DNA of 25,919 nucleotides from an uncultured Prevotellaceae bacterium. GTDB taxonomy: Bacteria; Bacteroidota; Bacteroidia; Bacteroidales; Bacteroidaceae. The notes beneath the pieces were generated by a model, which saw only the letters and a list, made by a program, of their open reading frames with translations, was not told the origin of the DNA and made no database searches. The DNA lies in NCBI GenBank assembly GCA_946624335.1, contig CAMOSA010000012.1:1-25919 (forward strand). Reading direction: 5' to 3'. This document shows positions 24,521-25,919 of this stretch, one piece after another. Numbering within the stretch: the stretch's first letter is position 1; each line of letters opens with the position of its first letter. The translations under genes and the position numbers were made by a program.

Positions 24521-25048
24521 TCAGAGGAAGCGCAGGATGTCTTCGAGAGGCTTGCGCGGCGGCCGTGGCACGTCCTCTGTGCGGTGGCCCACGGCGATGA
24601 CGGCACCTATGGTCTCGTCGTCGGGGATGTTGAGGAGCTGGCGCAGCTGTTGTGCCGAGCGTATGCCTATGACGAGGGTGTCGATGTCGAGCTCGGCGGC
24701 CTGCAGGAGGAGGTAGGCGCTCTGGAGGCCGAGGTCGTACCATCCCCATCCGTTGCCTCCTTCGTTGTCGGGCTGGCCGTGGGTGTGGCCCACGATGTCG
24801 TGCTTGAAGGAGGTGACGATGAGGGCTGCTGCGCCCTCGGTCTTCTGGGGGTTGGTGCCGCCGAGGCAGGCGCGGGCTGCGTCGAGGAGGCTGGGTGTGG
24901 TGACGATGTGATAGCGCGAGGTCTGCTGGTTCTTCCACGACGGCGCTTCCTGGGCGAGGCGCACGAGGGTTTCCAGCTCTGCGCGGCTGACAGGCTGGCC
25001 GTTGTAGCGGCGGATGCTGCGGCGATGGAGGGCTAAGGTGGTGAGCAT
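24521..25048 (-). CDS. Nitroreductase family FMN-dependent oxidoreductase
   Basis: 175 residues, normal for a short member. The start MLTTLALHRRSIRRYNGQPV is the usual FMN-phosphate-binding opening with paired arginines. LVRLAQEAPSWKNQQTSRYHIVT is the second flavin-contacting block, and the GWYDLGLQSAYLLLQAAELDIDTLVIG region forms the dimer helix and core strand. IPDDETIGAVIAVGHRTEDVPRPPRKPLEDILRFL closes the fold. Enzymes of this type use NAD(P)H to reduce nitro compounds, quinones or flavins in the cytoplasm as homodimers; the physiological substrate here is unknown. It appears to be a single-gene unit; the region upstream is filled with A-rich repeats, and no good promoter is visible. Confidence 0.92.
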   Translation of the reverse strand: MLTTLALHRRSIRRYNGQPVSRAELETLVRLAQEAPSWKNQQTSRYHIVTTPSLLDAARACLGGTNPQKTEGAAALIVTSFKHDIVGHTHGQPDNEGGNGWGWYDLGLQSAYLLLQAAELDIDTLVIGIRSAQQLRQLLNIPDDETIGAVIAVGHRTEDVPRPPRKPLEDILRFL

Positions 25049-25058
25049 GGAGGGGAAG

Positions 25059-25269
25059 TAAAAATTAAAAATTAAAAGAGAAAAATTAAAAATGAATTAA
25101 AAAGTAAAAATTGACCTGTCCAAGTAGTGAGTGAAAGCGTGAAAGTGAAAGTGAAAAGTGAAAGAGTGAAAAGTGAAAAATTAAAAATGAATTAAAAAGT
25201 AAAAATTGACATGTCCAAGTAGTGAGTGAAAGAGTGAAAGTGAAAAGTGAAAGAGTGAAAAGTGAAAAA
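25059..25269. repeat. Two 95-bp direct repeats built of A-rich and GTGAAA heptad tracts
   Basis: Copy one starts at 25081 and copy two at 25176. Each has an A/T tract (AAAAATTAAAAATGAATTAA), then AAAGTAAAAATTGAC, (C/A)TGTCCAAGTAGTGAGTGAAAG, then GTGAAAA/GTGAAAG heptads. The copies differ by only a few bases and a short gap. A shorter A-rich lead-in begins at 25059. No coding region is present here. Confidence 0.9.
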
Positions 25270-25301
25270 TAATAATTACTATGTATGACAGTATCATATT
25301 A

Positions 25302-25329
25302 TTCACTTTTCACTCTTCACTCTTCACTC
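25302..25329. repeat. Four heptanucleotides (TTCACTC family) overlapping a stop codon
   Basis: Units TTCACTT, TTCACTC, TTCACTC and TTCACTC occur in the orientation opposite to the GTGAAAG tracts just to the left. The last unit contains the stop codon of the minus-strand TIGR04076 gene (TCA at 25324-25326). Confidence 0.85.
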
Positions 25330-25629
25330 TTCAACGGCTTCTATGTAGAAACTGAATGGTCGGAAACCGTCATTGCAACTGATCATTGCGCTCATCGGGT
25401 TCTGCATCCATCCGTCGTAGAAATTGCCTTCGCCCCTGGCAAGCGATTCTACGAACTCGCGCATGGAATACCAGGCCGAGGGGCACATACCTTCGGGCTG
25501 TTTGCCGTCAACGGAAATCCATTGCTGACCTTCCGCCACGTCGCAGGTATGTTCAATGGGGTTTTCAAACTTTGCCATCAAGTCTTCATACACCGTCTGG
25601 CGTATGGCTGTGATACGTACCTTATTCAT
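25324..25629 (-). CDS. TIGR04076 family protein
   Basis: 101 residues, the usual length. The sequence MNKVRITAIRQTVYEDLMAKFENPIEHTCDVAEGQ opens the family pattern, followed by GMCPSAWYSMREFVESLARG, FYDGWMQNPMSAMISCNDGFRPFSFYIEA, with conserved cysteines at about 29, 49 and 85. The function is not known to me; conserved cysteines suggest a metal or redox site. No signal peptide, so it is cytoplasmic. The final codons and stop (VEE-stop) come from the 7-bp repeat array at 25302-25329, so the natural end may have been replaced by one or two repeat-derived residues. It lies between repeat arrays on both sides and downstream of the YdeI-like gene on the same strand. Confidence 0.85.
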   Translation of the reverse strand: MNKVRITAIRQTVYEDLMAKFENPIEHTCDVAEGQQWISVDGKQPEGMCPSAWYSMREFVESLARGEGNFYDGWMQNPMSAMISCNDGFRPFSFYIEAVEE

Positions 25630-25673
25630 ATATGTTGTGATTTATAAAACCATTTGTCTCTTCATTCTTCATT

Positions 25674-25710
25674 CTCCCCTCCCTTACGTGAGGGGCTGGG
25701 GGGGTGGGGC
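25674..25710. repeat. Repeat copy R4 (diverged relative of the DUF559-flanking repeat)
   Basis: On the plus strand it reads CTCCCCTCCCTTACGTGAGG, then GGCTGGGGGGGTGGGGC. The 6-bp stem CCCCTC/GAGGGG and the following G-rich arm match R2 and R3 in order and orientation. Two TTCATTC heptads (25661-25674) adjoin its left side. Confidence 0.75.
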
Positions 25711-25919
25711 TGCCTTTCTTCCGTATTCCGTCATCAATCCTCGTCGTTCCAGGTCGTGGCACCGCTGCCGGTTGAGTTCTGTCCAGTGGCTGCCTTTCTT
25801 GCGGGGCGACAACCGCTGTGCGAGCCGCCCGTCCGGGAGTTTCTTCAGCGTGGAGTCAATCCAGCCGAAGCAGAGGGCTTCCTCAACGATATCGAGGTAA
25901 GGAAGCGTGTCGGGCTTCG
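25684..25919 (-). CDS. YdeI/OmpD-associated family protein, partial and 3'-truncated by a repeat
   Basis: The gene enters from beyond the right edge; the frame starts at 25917 and gives 77 residues. PYLDIVEEALCFGWIDSTLKKLPDGRLAQRLSPRKKGSHWTELNRQRCHDLERRGLMTEYG is the conserved core of the YdeI/OmpD-associated family. Members usually continue for several tens of residues after the GLMT block. Here the sequence runs after GRKA straight into repeat copy R4, which encodes APPPQPLT and the stop codon. No further family sequence is found on the far side of the repeat, so the C-terminal part is missing. Whether the shortened protein works is unclear. Confidence 0.8.
   Translation of the reverse strand, partial: KPDTLPYLDIVEEALCFGWIDSTLKKLPDGRLAQRLSPRKKGSHWTELNRQRCHDLERRGLMTEYGRKAAPPPQPLT

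Overview
The window looks like chromosome from a fairly GC-rich member of the Bacteroidales, most likely Prevotellaceae. The grounds are a SusC/SusD pair, many lipoproteins, type IX secretion (T9SS) C-terminal tails, DUF4302, DUF6029, BACON and Omp28 proteins, and promoter elements of the Bacteroidetes -7 form (TAnnTTTG). No rRNA, tRNA or CRISPR array was seen.

Layout. (1) 1-2508: the 3' end of etfA, a DUF559 endonuclease-like gene enclosed by near-identical 44-bp inverted repeats, then a long acyl-CoA dehydrogenase gene carrying a third copy of the same repeat in frame. (2) 2541-3769: a terminator, a small cysteine-containing protein on the minus strand, and about 0.9 kb of gene-poor DNA dominated by hairpins and a roughly 510-bp fold-back element. 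(3) 3770-7109, minus strand: a POT-type peptide transporter, purN and a glycerate kinase, with 26 tandem heptanucleotides between the transporter and purN. (4) 7235-21833, plus strand: a recognisable promoter followed by ten co-oriented genes for cell-envelope proteins: SusC, SusD, an HExxH zinc metallohydrolase lipoprotein, a DUF4302 lipoprotein, a BACON lipoprotein, a TlpA-like thioredoxin, a DUF6029 barrel-like protein, an Omp28 lipoprotein, an Omp28-like T9SS cargo and another T9SS cargo. The run ends at a strong hairpin. (5) 21939-23867, minus strand: a third Omp28-like protein, paralogous to the T9SS cargo of the operon. (6) 23941-25919: two unrelated 22-bp tandem arrays, a nitroreductase, 95-bp direct repeats, a TIGR04076 protein and a YdeI/OmpD-associated gene whose 3' end runs into another copy of the repeat flanking DUF559.

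The large operon reads as an outer-membrane import module. The SusCD pair would capture and import a substrate, the surface lipoproteins (one a probable zinc peptidase) would process or bind it, and several CxxC thioredoxin-fold proteins suggest thiol or disulfide chemistry. The substrate cannot be read from the sequence.

The second theme is repeats. A palindromic GC-rich repeat (four copies, two of them bracketing DUF559) and several families of 7-bp tandem repeats sit at gene ends and inside coding sequences, where they supply start-proximal sequence, stop codons or in-frame inserts. The DUF559-repeat association is the best candidate here for an under-described system.
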